This document shows, one piece after another, positions 22,969 through 34,952 of a stretch of DNA of 64,000 nt. Source of the stretch: Pyronema omphalodes (lineage: Eukaryota; Ascomycota; Pezizomycetes; Pezizales; Pyronemataceae); the NCBI GenBank assembly GCA_024516155.1, contig JAJJXM010000002.1, positions 682,001 to 746,000 of the forward strand. Direction: 5' to 3'. The notes beneath the pieces are model-generated. The model searched no databases. It was not told the origin of the DNA and saw only the letters and a list, made by a program, of their open reading frames with translations. The position numbers and the translations under genes were made by a program. How positions within the stretch are numbered: the first letter of the stretch is position 1; every line of letters starts with the position of its first letter.

Positions 22969-25047
22969 AGCATATGATTGAGAAGATGGTGTTGAAAGAT
23001 ATGGGATGGTAAACTGGGAAGATGGAAGGGAGTTTATAGTACTTTAGTGGGGAATATCGTGCAGGAATGATGTGGTGGTTGGTTTTTTTCCCCATACTCC
23101 AAAATCGCAATGCTGCATGATGTGTGAGAAATGTGCACGTTTATTCTTCGATTATGTATCTTGATTATGTTGGTGGCTTTTCTTGGGGTATCTCTTCGAG
23201 AAGTACAAACGATACCCACCGTAATACGGGAAGACGCATGCATAATCTGTACCGAGCTTTTGATCAAGTAATCAAAGGTTTTGGCTGTCGGATGGCTGAC
23301 TGTGGTTGGTTGTGGCTGGAGGCATGTCACAGATGATACCAGTACTATATCCTACGGGTGATCATCCGTAAAGGCTTTAAAGCCACAACACAGTTACTGT
23401 TGTGTATCATTGGTATGATCTGCAGAGTTACCTTTCAGTTATCGATAGAAAGATGTGCGTATTTCCAACGGATCAAGCCAAAGGTCCACAAATAGCACTT
23501 TGGAGGCAAAAATTCAAAAATGATTTGTATCCTATCAAATAAAGTGTAATTAGTAAGTACATAGTCGCAGCGAACCCCACCTCATTGAGGTGGCATCATG
23601 CCGAATCACTCAAAGTCTCTCAATATATTCAGTCAGCTCTTCCGAGACAATATAGTATTACTACTTCTACAGCCACTCCATGTACATTTGTCAGCTTGAA
23701 ATGCCGTCTATATGGTAGTTGAAATAAGACCAACCCCTCCGATTGTAATAACTGCCGAGAGTTTGCACTTATCAGTGTGCACTTACCAGCTAGTAGTGTC
23801 TCGCCTGTTGCGCCCTACCCAGTAAAAGTAAACAAAGGCCAAGCTCGGATCAAGATTGATGTTTTGCCGTGGCTCTCTATTGGATAGAAATATGCATCTA
23901 TTCAGAAACGGAAAGTCTCGATGTAAGCCATGTCTATCCTTTTCTATCATCACGGTATTGCCGTGTACTTTCGGCAGCACAAAGCAACCAGAATTGAGCC
24001 AAATTTCAATCTTGGTGTTTCGTTCCGAAATATGCACCCGTAATTACAAAAGGCTTTCCAGGCTTTTTGGTGTCTGAAGAGAAGCCTATAAACTAAATAC
24101 AAAAATCCCTTGCCAATATTCTATAGTTTTGGATGGGTTCATTTATAGAATCTATCCCTTCGAAATTATAGCAACTGATTGAATTCACATCTTTGAAAGG
24201 TAACCGACATCGGCAATAATCCCCGGTTGTGATTACAGTTTTCACTGTACCAATACACGTCTACTGATTACATCCACAGTACATAGTGTCATACTACTTT
24301 GGCACTATCTTTTCCCCGCTAACCATCACAGGCGTCCTGGCTTACTTCAATAAAATAAGTATTCGTATTCGCAACCGGTAGTTATCTATATCGAAGTGAA
24401 GACTCCTGGTTTATCTTCTGTGAGAATCTATCCGGTCCCATGACTATAAGGTTCATGAATAGCAATGTGAATTTCATCAGCCTAATGGGTATTGAACATA
24501 GAATGTGAATTCGGATGGTAAAGGAGAAATAGAAGAGACATCTCCGGGGCTGACAAAAGTATTAGAAATTCAGGTACAATTATAACTAGTAATCATGACA
24601 TTCTTGGAACTAGAAGCTTAACTGGCTTCGTTGTACAGTGTTGTACTACGGCATATTGGTGGATTCTTAAAATAGATTTTAAAGGTACGACACCAACTGA
24701 CATAGACTCTGTGTGAACCTCAAAACGATTATGCGTGAACCAACCCATACGGCTCAGCAAATCTTGTAGCAGGTAATTTTTACTGCTGCGAAACCATTTA
24801 CTGGCTTGCATGATGTACATGGAGCTTCTGATTGACAGTAATATTTTTGTTTGGTATGCAGTAGAATAACGCGGATTAATCCTGGTATGCGTGTCTGGTG
24901 CAACATAATGGACAAGCACTCTATGATAGGTACAGTGTAAGGGTATATAATAAACTCTATTGGTATCAATTAACAAATACTATTTACATACATCAATACT
25001 ACACATTATTCATCTGAATATGCATTCCAAAGGATATAATCCCTCCC
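22969..25047. other. Intergenic, no gene seen
   Basis: About 2 kb between the starts of the secreted-protein gene and the end of the SDR gene. Only short frames without family features are present. The first 100-200 bases should be the promoter of the secreted-protein gene. No RNA gene or repeat was recognised. Confidence 0.5.
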
Positions 25048-26003
25048 CTACATAGAAGAAGGCGAAGTCAAAACCACACCACCATCCACAACCAACGTCT
25101 GTCCATTCACAAACAATCCCGCCGTACTAGCCAAATAAATAGTCGCACCAACAATATCCGCCTCATCACCAGCGCGTCCAGCAGGCCAACCTCTTTCTCC
25201 CTGCTCCAAATAATTCTTTCCAGTATCATCCGCCGGTTTCCTTTCCGTCATCTCACTCGGGAATAATCCAGGGGCGATGGTATTAACCCTAATCTTCAAA
25301 TCCTTAAAACTAGTCGCCAAACTCTTGGTCAAATGAATAATTGCCGCCTTTGAGCTAGAGTATGCAAACTGTCCCATCGACGAACTCTTCAAGATTCCAG
25401 AGATAGAAGAGATATTAATGATACTAGGCGAGTGACCGGGGGTGTTTTTCGAAGCCGCAGAAAGCAACGGGAGGAAAGCAACAGAGGTGTAGTAATGAGC
25501 CATTACATTGACCCGGAAAACATATTCCCAGTCCTTCTGTTCACTTCCCCACATCCATTTCTGGACTGCTTCGAGATCTCCCATGTCCTTGGGTGCTTTG
25601 TTCAGAGTGCTTTCTTCAGGAGCAACACCGGCGTTGTTGACGAGAAGATGGATACCCTTTGGTTCATGCTTCTGAATCTCGGAGACGAGGTTTTGGAGTT
25701 GAGATTTATCGGTGATATCGCATTGGATTCTAGACTGACAGTCAGTAACTTTTGAAGCAAGTTAAGTGATGGAATTATTACTTACCCAATAATCTTTCCT
25801 TTGTCTCCATTGTATTGGTTACAGACCTTATCGAGAGCTTCCTTACGACGACCGGTAATGTAAACTGTGGCACCGTTTTTGGCAAGTCCTTGAACGATCA
25901 TGAGACCGATACCGGTTCCTCCACCGGTTACCACACATTTGAACTTAGAGACATCGAAGAGGTCGGCGAGGGCGAGTGATCCGGAAGCGTTTTTGTCGGC
26001 CAT
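25048..26003 (-). CDS. Short-chain dehydrogenase/reductase (2 exons)
   Basis: Classical SDR oxidoreductase. Exons 26003-25786 and 25729-25048; the intron is 56 nt with GTAAGT donor, ACTGAC branch and TCTAG acceptor. Spliced length is 299 residues, a little longer than the usual 250-280. Cofactor motif TGGGTGIG is at 26-33, NNAG at 104-107, catalytic Ser183 (NISSISG) and YSSSK at 196-200, so the Ser-Tyr-Lys triad is complete. After the second strand GRR (51-53) suggests NADP(H) preference. The C-terminus (NGQTLVVDGG) is the usual SDR end. The protein resembles fungal SDRs annotated as 3-oxoacyl-ACP reductase-like or rhamnolipid biosynthesis RhlG-like, but the substrate is not set by the sequence. 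There is no pathway context. Confidence 0.9.
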
Positions 26004-26645
26004 GATTATTATTGGTAAATGAAATATAAAGTTCAGAACTTTGATGCATCTGGATTCTAGGGTTATAAAAGGAAATTATACACATTAGTTCTAGCCGTTA
26101 TACGACGTCATGGTTATCAGAGAAGGACTCCGGGTAAAGGAAATGTTGATGAAAATTCACGTAGAAAGTGCCGATTGACGGGCTGTGCGTTTTTCTGCAC
26201 TTCAGGTCTTTAAACGAAATTTTTTTTTCTTGAACTCACCATCGGCTGCTGACGGCTGGAATAATACTAAAAATTGTGTCAGCTAGTAAAACAAGAATGA
26301 CGTTGAAAGCGACGGAACATACCTTATAGCCCACCGGTAGACGCACCATATGAAGCGAAAAATGATAAAAATGCTCCATAGGGCGCAGAGTTGATTGGTG
26401 AACATTGAGCCTCACATAACTGATAGCGAATGTCACGGGGAGAGAAGATATTATGAAAATCAAGGTAATCAATTCGACAGAAAAGGAAATTCTCGTCATT
26501 CATCAACCCCCATAACTACAATCCAAAAACTAAACATAAACAAAGAAAACCAAAAAAATATACACCCAAAAATAGTCCAAGAAGTAAAAAACCCACACTC
26601 TTTCTCACACAGATATCATTTCATCTACAGTCTCCCCATTTTAAT
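26004..26645. other. Intergenic between two minus-strand genes
   Basis: This holds the SDR promoter and the 3' UTR of the sulfite reductase gene. It includes a T9 tract near 26220. No supported gene was found. Confidence 0.5.
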
Positions 26646-29600
26646 TTACTCGTCATCCTCAACATCAGCGACATCATCGTGGAAAGTCTTTCCCTCAGTG
26701 GTGGGCTTGATAATTCCAACACGGATACAGAAGTCTCCGAAGCGCTCACCCTCCTCACGCTCAAGAGCGTAGCGCTTGAACAAGGGGCGGACGATGGCCA
26801 AGATCTCCTCCTCCTTGATGGAAGAACGGTAGAGCTTGTTGAGACGCTGTCCGTGGTATCCTCCTCCGAGGTACATGTTGTAGGCACCGAAGGCCTTTCC
26901 GACGAAGGCAATCTCGGCCAACCAAGGACGAGCACATCCGTTGGGACATCCAGTCATACGCATGACAATGGAGTTGTGGCGGAGACCCTGCTCCTCAAGA
27001 ACACCCTCAACCTTGGAGATAAGGACGGGGAGGTAACGCTCAGACTCGGCCATGGCCAAACCACAGGTGGGGAAGGCAACACAGGCGGAGGAAGAGAGAC
27101 GGAGACCAGTGAAGTTGTAGTTGTCGAGCTTGTACTTGGCCATGAGGTCCTTGATGGCAGGAAGGTCGGCGTCGGCAACGTTGGAGAGGATCAAGTGCTG
27201 GTTACCGGTAAGACGGAACTCTCCCTTGTGGATCTGGGCGATGGCACGGAGACCAGTCTTCATCTGGAACTCGGGAGTGTCCTCGATACGTCCGTTCTCA
27301 ATGAAGAAGGTGAAGTGGTTCATTCCCTTCTCATCCTTCAACCATCCGAAGGTGTCGATGTTGGAGTCGAAGTGGAAGGGGCGCTGCTCAGCAAGCTTCC
27401 ATCCGAGGAGCTCCTCAACCTTCTGCTTGTAGACCTCAACTCCGAGGTCGTCGACGGTGTACTTCAGACGGGCGTGCTTACGGTCCTTACGGTCTCCGTT
27501 GTCACGCTGGACGATCATGATCTTCTCACAGACCTGAGCGATCTTGTCGGGGGTGGCGAAACCGATGTGGGATCCGGTACGGGGGTAGGTCTTCTTGTTG
27601 TTGTGGGTAACTCCCATACCTCCTCCAATAAGAACGTTGAATCCGGCCAAGTTTCCATCCTCTCCCTTAATGGCGATCAAACCGATATCGTGGGCGTAGA
27701 CGTCGGTGTCGTTGTGAGGGGGAACGGCGATGGTAATCTTGAACTTACGGGGAAGGTAAGTAGGACCGTAGATGGGCTCGTGGTCGACGATGGCGTCACC
27801 GGCAACCTGGACCTTCTTGTCGTTCTCATCCTGCAACCAAATCTCGTGGTAGGCAGTGGTGTTGGGAATGAGGTGGTCGGAGATGATCTTAGCACAAGCC
27901 TGGACCTGGTCGTGGAAGGCAGACTGAGCAGGGAGGGAAGAGCACATGACGTTACGGTTAACATCTCCACAGGCGGCGATGGTGGTCATCAAGGCCTTAT
28001 TAATGGCGCGCATGGAGTTGCGGAGGTTGTTCTTGACAACTCCGTGGAACTGGAAGGTCTGACGAGTGGTGAGCTTCATGGTGTGGTTTCCGAAAGCATC
28101 GGAGATGTCATCCATCTGAATCCACTGCTTGGGGGTAGCAACTCCTCCGGGGAGACGGCAACGAATCATGAAAGAGTAGGCGGGCTCAAGACCCTGGGCC
28201 TTGCGCTCATCACGGATGTCACGGTCGTCCTGCATGTAGGTACCGTGGAACTTGGTAAGCTGGCAGTCAGAAGCGGAAAGAGCTCCAGTGGACTGGTCAG
28301 CAAGTCCCTCAACGATGGTACCACGGAGGAAGTTGGAGGCAGCCTTAATGTCCTCGTTAGTGATAGGAGCGGGCTCATCAGGAAGTCCCTCAACGTTGTC
28401 GACACCAAGAGCCTTCCAGAGCTGAGACTCCCAAGGTCCGTAGGCGGTCTGGTATCCGTCAGGGTCCTGGTCATCTCCGAGTCCCAAGTCAATGAGAGTC
28501 TTGGCTCCAATGTCAGTAAGACGCTTGAACAAGTCCTTGGCGGGCTTGTTGTAGTAAATCTTGTCCTGCTTGCGAGGCCAGTAGTGAGAGTCTCCAAGTC
28601 CAAAAACGGAGAACTTGACGTTGGAAAGGTCAAGGTCGTTAGCGTCCTTAATGGCGTCCCAGAAGGCACGTCCGTTCATGGGAAGCTCTCCCTGTCCAGC
28701 AGTGGCAGTGATGAGAACAAGGTTCTCCTCAGAGCTGAGGTCCTCAATGGGGTAGTCCTCCATGGACATGACGAGAGTCTTCAATCCACGGGCCTTACCA
28801 CGGCGGGCAAGCTTCTTGGACAAGTTCTCAGCAGATCCTCCGTCGGAAGCGAAGAGAACGGTGAGAGGAGGTCCAGAAAGACCGTCCAAAAGCTTAGCGA
28901 AAGCATCCTTGGCATTGCGCTTCTGCTGCTGTCTGACCTCCTTTCCGTAAGAGGCGTTGAGGTTGGCAGCGAAGGCGGGGTTCTTCTTGACGAGCTGGGT
29001 GAGGTGGTTCTCACGGGCAAGGAAGTCCTTGAGCTCCTTCTTGATGCGCTCAGACTCGAGAACAAAGTTCTCTCCTCCCTTGTCCTCTCCGAAGGGGTCG
29101 TATCTGTAAAGAGGCCAGTATCCGATGTCGACGGCCTTCTTGGTCTCCTGCATGACGGTAAGAGCAGAGTCGTCCTCCTTGTTGTAGGGAAGGTAGGCAA
29201 GGACAACGGAAGGACCGTCGAACTTGTCAGCCTCCATCATGGCGTGAAGGACCTGGGTGTAGGAGCTGTAGACGGCGACGGAAGCGACGTAGGCGTTTCC
29301 GAAGTTCATGGCGTAAAGACCGATGTCCTTCTTACGGCGGGCAGCATCCTCAGCGGCACGCTGGGAGTAGGGAGTGGAGTCAATGATAAGCATGTTAACG
29401 TTCTTTCCGGAAGCAACGACGTGGTGAACACCGGAGTTTCCAAGGTCGTAAGCCCAGGCATCGGATCCAATCAACCAGGAGGACTCCTTGCGGAGGAGGT
29501 CCTTCTCCTCAAGAAGAGCCTTAGCAGAGGCGGAGGCATCCTTCTCCAACTGAGCAATGAGCTCATCAGCGGCATCAGCACTCTTGGACTCGTCCTGAGC

Positions 29601-31313
29601 AACCAACAACCACTTAGAGAGAAGCTCAGCAGTCTGGGGAGCGAAGTCAGAGGACTTGGCCAACTTCTCAGCCTTGGCAATGAGAGCTTGGCGCTTCTCC
29701 TGGCGGGCGAGGAGAGATCCGTATCCGAACTCGGGGGAGGCGGCAACGGTGGCGGAAATTCCGGCGTTCTCACGGTCGAGGGAGTTGGCGACGTGGAGTC
29801 TCTTGCCGAAGAGCTGGTCGAGGATCTTCATGTAAGCAGACTCGACACCGGGCTGCTCAGGCTTAGCCTCAGTAGCGACAGGGCCGTTCTCCAATCCGAC
29901 AGAAAGGTTCTGGACAGGGGTGGCGGATCTGAGGTTCTGGACGACACCACGGAAAGCCTGGGTGGCGGTCTCCTCGTTGATGTATCCAAGCTTGTGGGCG
30001 ACAATGGAAGGAGCACCGACAACGCTGGGTCCAGTACGGAGGCAGGTGAGGAGGTCCAAGAAGAGAGGTCCCCAACGGGTGGTCTGGCGGTGGATCTGCT
30101 CCAAGACGGCAATCTTGGTGACGGACTTGGGGATGGCAGCAGGGAGCTGAGTTCCGAACCAGGGACGGTAAAGGCGGGCGGAAACGACACCGACCTTGTC
30201 GTACTCTCCGGAACCGGCGTTCTTAAGAACATCACGGAAAAGCTGAGTGGTGGATCCGAAGACGAAAAGAGCGTGCTCAGCGTGGGCGGGTCCAGTGTAC
30301 TCGAAAACGTTGTACTCACGTCCAGTAACGGCCTTGATCTCAGCGAAGATGTGGTTGACGTACTTGAAGACATCCTCAGAAGTGACCTCACGGGCGCTAA
30401 CAGGAATGTCAACGGAGCTGATGGAGGTAACGGAAGAAGCCTGGGTGCTGTCGCCAACGGTGCTAGGAGCGCTGGAACCAGTGGAAGAAGCAGCTCCGAT
30501 GGGGGTTGCAGTTCCGCTCAAGGCAGCAGCGGGAGTAACATTTCCAAGAACGGTGGTCTTAGCCTGAACACCATCGTCGGCGTACAAGCTCTCGGAGTCG
30601 ACAATCGAGTCGTTAATTCCGTGAGCGGCAACACGGTCCAAAACTCTCTCCAACAAAGCGGCATCCTCGACGGCAACCTCGGTCTGCCGGCTAGCAGCGA
30701 AAAAGTGAACAACGGCCTTTCCAGACTTCAACGCCAATCCGTGAGCAGCAACAGCCATATCCTGGGCCTCCTGGGTGCTCTCAGACTGGAGAAGGATAAC
30801 TCCAGTCTGGCGGATGGAGGTAATCTCTGAGTAGTCGGGGTATTCGTTGGGCTGCATCGAGACATGGATAACGACGGGGTAATTAATGAGCTTGTAAAGG
30901 TGGGGTATCGACGAAATCAAAGTGTTGGATGTAGTAGTAACGGAAACAATCTTGCCAGAGCGAGCAGGCTGGTATACCGAAAGTAATGGGTCGGCATTCT
31001 GTCTTACGGTTTGAATCTGCACAAAGGCCGGTTAGTATCCAGAGGTAGATCGGGCAAATGCGATACGGGATGGATGTACCTCTGGGGTCTGAGAGAGAGC
31101 ACCAGCGGTCTTGCTGGAAGCCAATTCAGCAAGCTTGCTGGAGTATGCGGAAGCCCCGCTGAGGGACTGCTGCACTGAGATGACCACATCGGAGGAAAGG
31201 TAGGCGACGCGAGCGACTGTGAAAAGTCAGAAAGATTGATCATCGATGATTGAAAATTTCCAACAACGGCGACATCACATACCGGCCTCCTCGGGAGTCT
31301 TCAAAGCAGCCAT
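26646..31313 (-). CDS. Sulfite reductase [NADPH] beta (hemoprotein) subunit, fungal fused type (3 exons)
   Basis: Reduces sulfite to sulfide with six electrons in sulfate assimilation, supplying sulfide for cysteine and methionine; orthologue of yeast Met5/Ecm17. Exons 31313-31283, 31216-31080 and 31016-26646; introns of 66 and 63 nt (GTATGT and GTACAT donors, the second with ACTAAC). The product is 1512 residues. Order of domains: pyruvate:ferredoxin-oxidoreductase-like region (about 60-700), flavodoxin-like domain (LTVLFASDGGSAE, about 770-915), then two nitrite/sulfite reductase ferredoxin-like/siroheme repeats. Siroheme-4Fe4S cysteines are seen as CVAFPTC near 1366-1372 and CPNGC near 1411-1415. 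Codon use is strongly biased (CTC/CTT, GGA/GGT, CGT, almost no TTA or CTA), suggesting high expression, and leaves an enormous open frame on the opposite strand. The alpha subunit is not in this window. ATGATGTGAT at 31749-31758 is one mismatch from the CYS3/MetR consensus. Confidence 0.96.
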
Positions 31314-34300
31314 TATGTCTGTATTTCCCGCTGCAAATACTCCAGGTGTTTGGGCGGAGGGTGGTGTAGGGGGAGAGAAAGCGAAGGTAGGTTTCGAGTT
31401 TTGTGGTGGTGGAGCGGTTGCTAGGTCTTGTGGAGTAGTTCGTATGGGTCGTAAATACGTGTGATTAATAGTATGCAGGCTGGCTGGGACGGATAGATGA
31501 AATGCTGGACTTGGTGAACCACACACAGAGAGCGACGGGGAAGCAACGGAGAGAGACCACACAGGTTATCCTCTTTCTTAAGCAGGAAGATCGCTACCAG
31601 TTCTATTTTACACACAGGTTCGGATGTCGTGCTTCGCGCTGCTCTCACATTTTTCCGCCTTACTAAACACAATTTTTACGGCGATGCTTGTTTCCATAAG
31701 GCCCCACCGTAATAGCTGTTGACAATTGAGCGTCGTGATTGGCTAGAAATGATGTGATTGTGCAGCCAGAATTCGCAAAGAACGTGGGGAAAATACCGCC
31801 TTGGCAGACAGGGGAGAGAGCATTTTTCACCACCTTCACCTAATTTCACCTTAGCATGATGCACCGGTTGCTAATGGAGACAGGGTCTGGACGGGCGACA
31901 GGGTGTTGGCGAGCATCTTGGGGTGTGGGCAAACGGAAAACCCTAACCACCGTAAGGTCGACGACACACCACTGCAGCACACCACTGAGAGATGAAGAGA
32001 AGAGCGCGCGGCAGACGAGCCGGTTGAAGGCTGATGGATCATGGTGACAAGTGAAGAGCTTGATGTGCGGGGTGAGCTTGTGGGGTTGAGTCGCGTCGCG
32101 TTAAAAGCATGTCTTCTGCATCACTGTTAGGCACGAGGACAGCAACAGCGACAGAGGAAGGTTTGAACTTCGGATAGCACTTACAGTAGCTGTGGCCTGA
32201 CTTCCGGAGTTAGCACTCTCCGACGCTGAACTGCGTCTCATGGTCCGTCTGCTTTTGCTCTTAGACCTGAGCTGGTCACGATCGTTTTTTCCAGATGCGT
32301 TGTCATCATTCTGCTCGTTGAGCTGATTAGTCTGTTGAGAGCATAACTGCTGAACGTTCTCGAAAACGCGTGGGGTTTCGAAGGATTCGTTGAAGTGGAA
32401 GGCGGTGGCGCTGAGAATTAAAACAAGGCATGAGTCTCTTTCCTGCTCTATGAACACCGAGAAAACGACACATGAAGGCTTTGCAGGCTGCAACACAGCA
32501 ACTCATTGCCAAGCCACTCCCTTCCAGCCGCTGTCACTCGTCCTGGAGAACATCTCGAAATCCACGGAGACACTATCTTCAACGTCGTTTGCAATAATCG
32601 TTATCCAGGACTCATATCGTATTCAAGTAGCCGAGTGGTCGTCAAACTCGCGGGTAGTGGACTAGCTGCAGCTCTCACCTTTGAGCTGAGCTCCGAGTAA
32701 GTAACACCCCAGCACGAATCTTCCAATCGTCCTGGATGAAATCCTCAATGCGTATTCGTAGCCTGCAGGTTTATCATTAGTAGGTAGTAAGTATAACCGT
32801 GTGTCTTTCCTGGTAACTCGTAGAAATCCGGCAGGTCGAAAGAATCGTTGTGGTCCAGAGATGGAAGACGACGTGGAGCTGCGTATGAATTCGAGAAACG
32901 GAGCCCTCTCTTTCCCGTGAACCGGATGCATAGAGCAGCCGTCGTGAACCCTTACCTTCCATCTCCATATCCAATCGATTCAGACAAACAAGCTCAAGTC
33001 TCTAAGGAATCGTTGAGTACCGGTGTAAAGAAATCCCAATTGAGTACTCATCTCTAATGCAGTTCAATATGCCATTCACATGAGTGGCTCAAAAACGATG
33101 TGGATTAGTTATTCATACCTCCTTTTTGAACATCCGGAAGCTCTTGCGACGGTCGCAGAGTCCTGAGATAGCCTTGAGCTCGCTCACAACTGCTCAGGAA
33201 AGTGCGAACGTACTCGGATGTTTCATTGTGCATCATGCGGTGACCTTTATGGTTTGTAGTAAATACGTTCTCCTACTGGCAGATGAAAAGTCAAGATATT
33301 CTGTGTAGTACTCCTATTATTAGAAGGCACCACAGGGTTGACAATGATATGAAATCCCATGCTCAAGACGGAGTCTGATAGACATCACCCTACCGCCATG
33401 AGCATCGTATACAGCCCTCCCCAGGTAACAGATGTAGTATTAAAGTTTCCGTATTCGATTTCGTATTATTTTGACGTCGATTCGCATACGTAGTAGTTGT
33501 AATCGAAGAAGTGGCACTTGATTGTGCTAACTAGAGCTAGAATACCGAAGGTCTACTTTAAGCCGGATTCGAAACCGTAGTGAGACGTCATCTTTGAAAC
33601 CTGTAAACTGACTTCAGCCTTGTCAAATGAAGCAAGTACGGATATGCGTGATCGAGCGACAAAGGTTCGGGGTATTTCATATGTGCAACCTCTTCCTTCG
33701 GAGTAGATCTTGTCGGGTAAAGGATACTGTGCATAGTGCATACCTTTTGTATGAAGCTTCAGGTTGACGGTATCTCGATAAGACAAAAACCTTTGAGGAT
33801 ATTCCAAAGGATTATGGCGGTAGTCCAGGAGGGGAAGTTGGGCGCGTCGAAGTGTCTTCAGAATGTACACTGAAAAACATAGTAGGTGTAATAACTAATC
33901 CACCGAGAAACAAATCCACCGAACTCGTCAGAGGAAATCCCCCGAAAACTAATCGAATGGGGAATATGGAGCATTGGGTAAACGGTAGATTGATGTCACA
34001 GGCAGTACTGCCGGTATGTACATTGGAAGGAGTGTGGCGGAGCGAATAGAAGCAATGCCATGGCCGGCGCATCATATTTACGTTCCAGGAGACGCTTTTA
34101 GCGCAACAACGACCAGCGGATAAGGGCAAACGACGTAACCTGGCAAATCCCCATGTTCCGCAAAGCTCTATAACCGTTCATACTTTGCACCATCATTCAT
34201 ATCAAGCTTGAAGTACGCAATCTGGGTGTTTTAAACGAATCAAAACTAGAATATTGGTTTAGCCCGCGGTTACATATAAACGCAAGGCTTCACATGTAAT

Positions 34301-34952
34301 AATCCCTCGGTTACAATGCCGTTGTTAGCATACCATAGCGACATTGTTTTATTCATTATCAGAGACTATTCGCTAGGGTACGCGGAGTACCAAATTGATT
34401 CCCATATATCCGTCTCTATTGCTGACGACTAGTAACTCGTTTGCCGCTCCCCTGCCCAAAGTAACAGTCACAAGATACGCTTATAGCCGCGCAACGTCAC
34501 AATTCAACCCGGAGGGTTCACATAAATCTCAAAATATGTAAATCACACATATACAGTAAAGCTTTGGCTCAACAACGGGATGGATAGGACGATTTCCGTT
34601 ACGTAGAAAGACAGCTTATTACCGGCTTATAGACATGATAAAACCTTGATGGTTTTGTGTTGCCGTCATTTGACAAGAGAAAGCTACTGTTAATCTGCTG
34701 CGAGGACATGTGCCACGAGCACTTGAACTTAGGGGTGTGTTACTACTGAAATCTGTGACATCAATTCCCAGGTATCTGTATCGAATTAGCTATCGCCGTA
34801 AACGCATACTGTAATCTGCGGGATCGAGATTTTGGCCGTCTCACGGCTCACAAAGTCAAGATCAGTTTCTCGTTAGGGTTTCAAGATACAGTTAAAAGAC
34901 CCCATTCCCCCCCATGACTTATTACCCTCGCCCACCGACTGATCCGCCGAGT
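31314..34952. other. Intergenic, 3.6 kb, with one unresolved coding-like region
   Basis: The first several hundred bases should be the sulfite reductase promoter and leader. A coding-like region at 32101-32931 is listed separately. The remainder to 34952 shows only short frames. The last 100 bases are C-rich and precede the ATG of the surface protein. Confidence 0.45.
32101..32931 (-). CDS. Unresolved spliced gene candidate
   Basis: Minus-strand segments look protein-coding in order. First, an ATG-headed frame (32931-32662) contains RFFRPAGFLRVTRKDTRLYL and GYEYALRISSRTIGRFVLG, and ends near a GTGAGA donor at about 32682. Then a segment near 32610-32510 contains NDVEDSVSVDFEMFSR. Then 32410-32165 contains FHFNESFETPRVFENVQQ and a Ser/Arg/Lys-rich tail, followed by a GTAAGT donor. 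I could not join the segments in frame with convincing junctions. The plus strand also offers a protein-like frame (about 32500-32698, GDTIFNVVCNNRYPGLISYS, ending at a GTAAGT), so even the strand is uncertain. No family recognised. It could be a pseudogene. Confidence 0.25.

Noticed and set aside
26679..30830. Plus-strand open frame of 1383 codons opposite sulfite reductase
   Set aside because: It is Val/Gly/Leu/Ser-rich low complexity, mirrors the codon bias of the real gene and has no motif; it also lacks introns where the real gene has them.
33555..33580. GGTTTCGAATCC resembling a tRNA B box (minus strand)
   Set aside because: The T-stem does not pair beyond three bases and no acceptor or anticodon arm is found.
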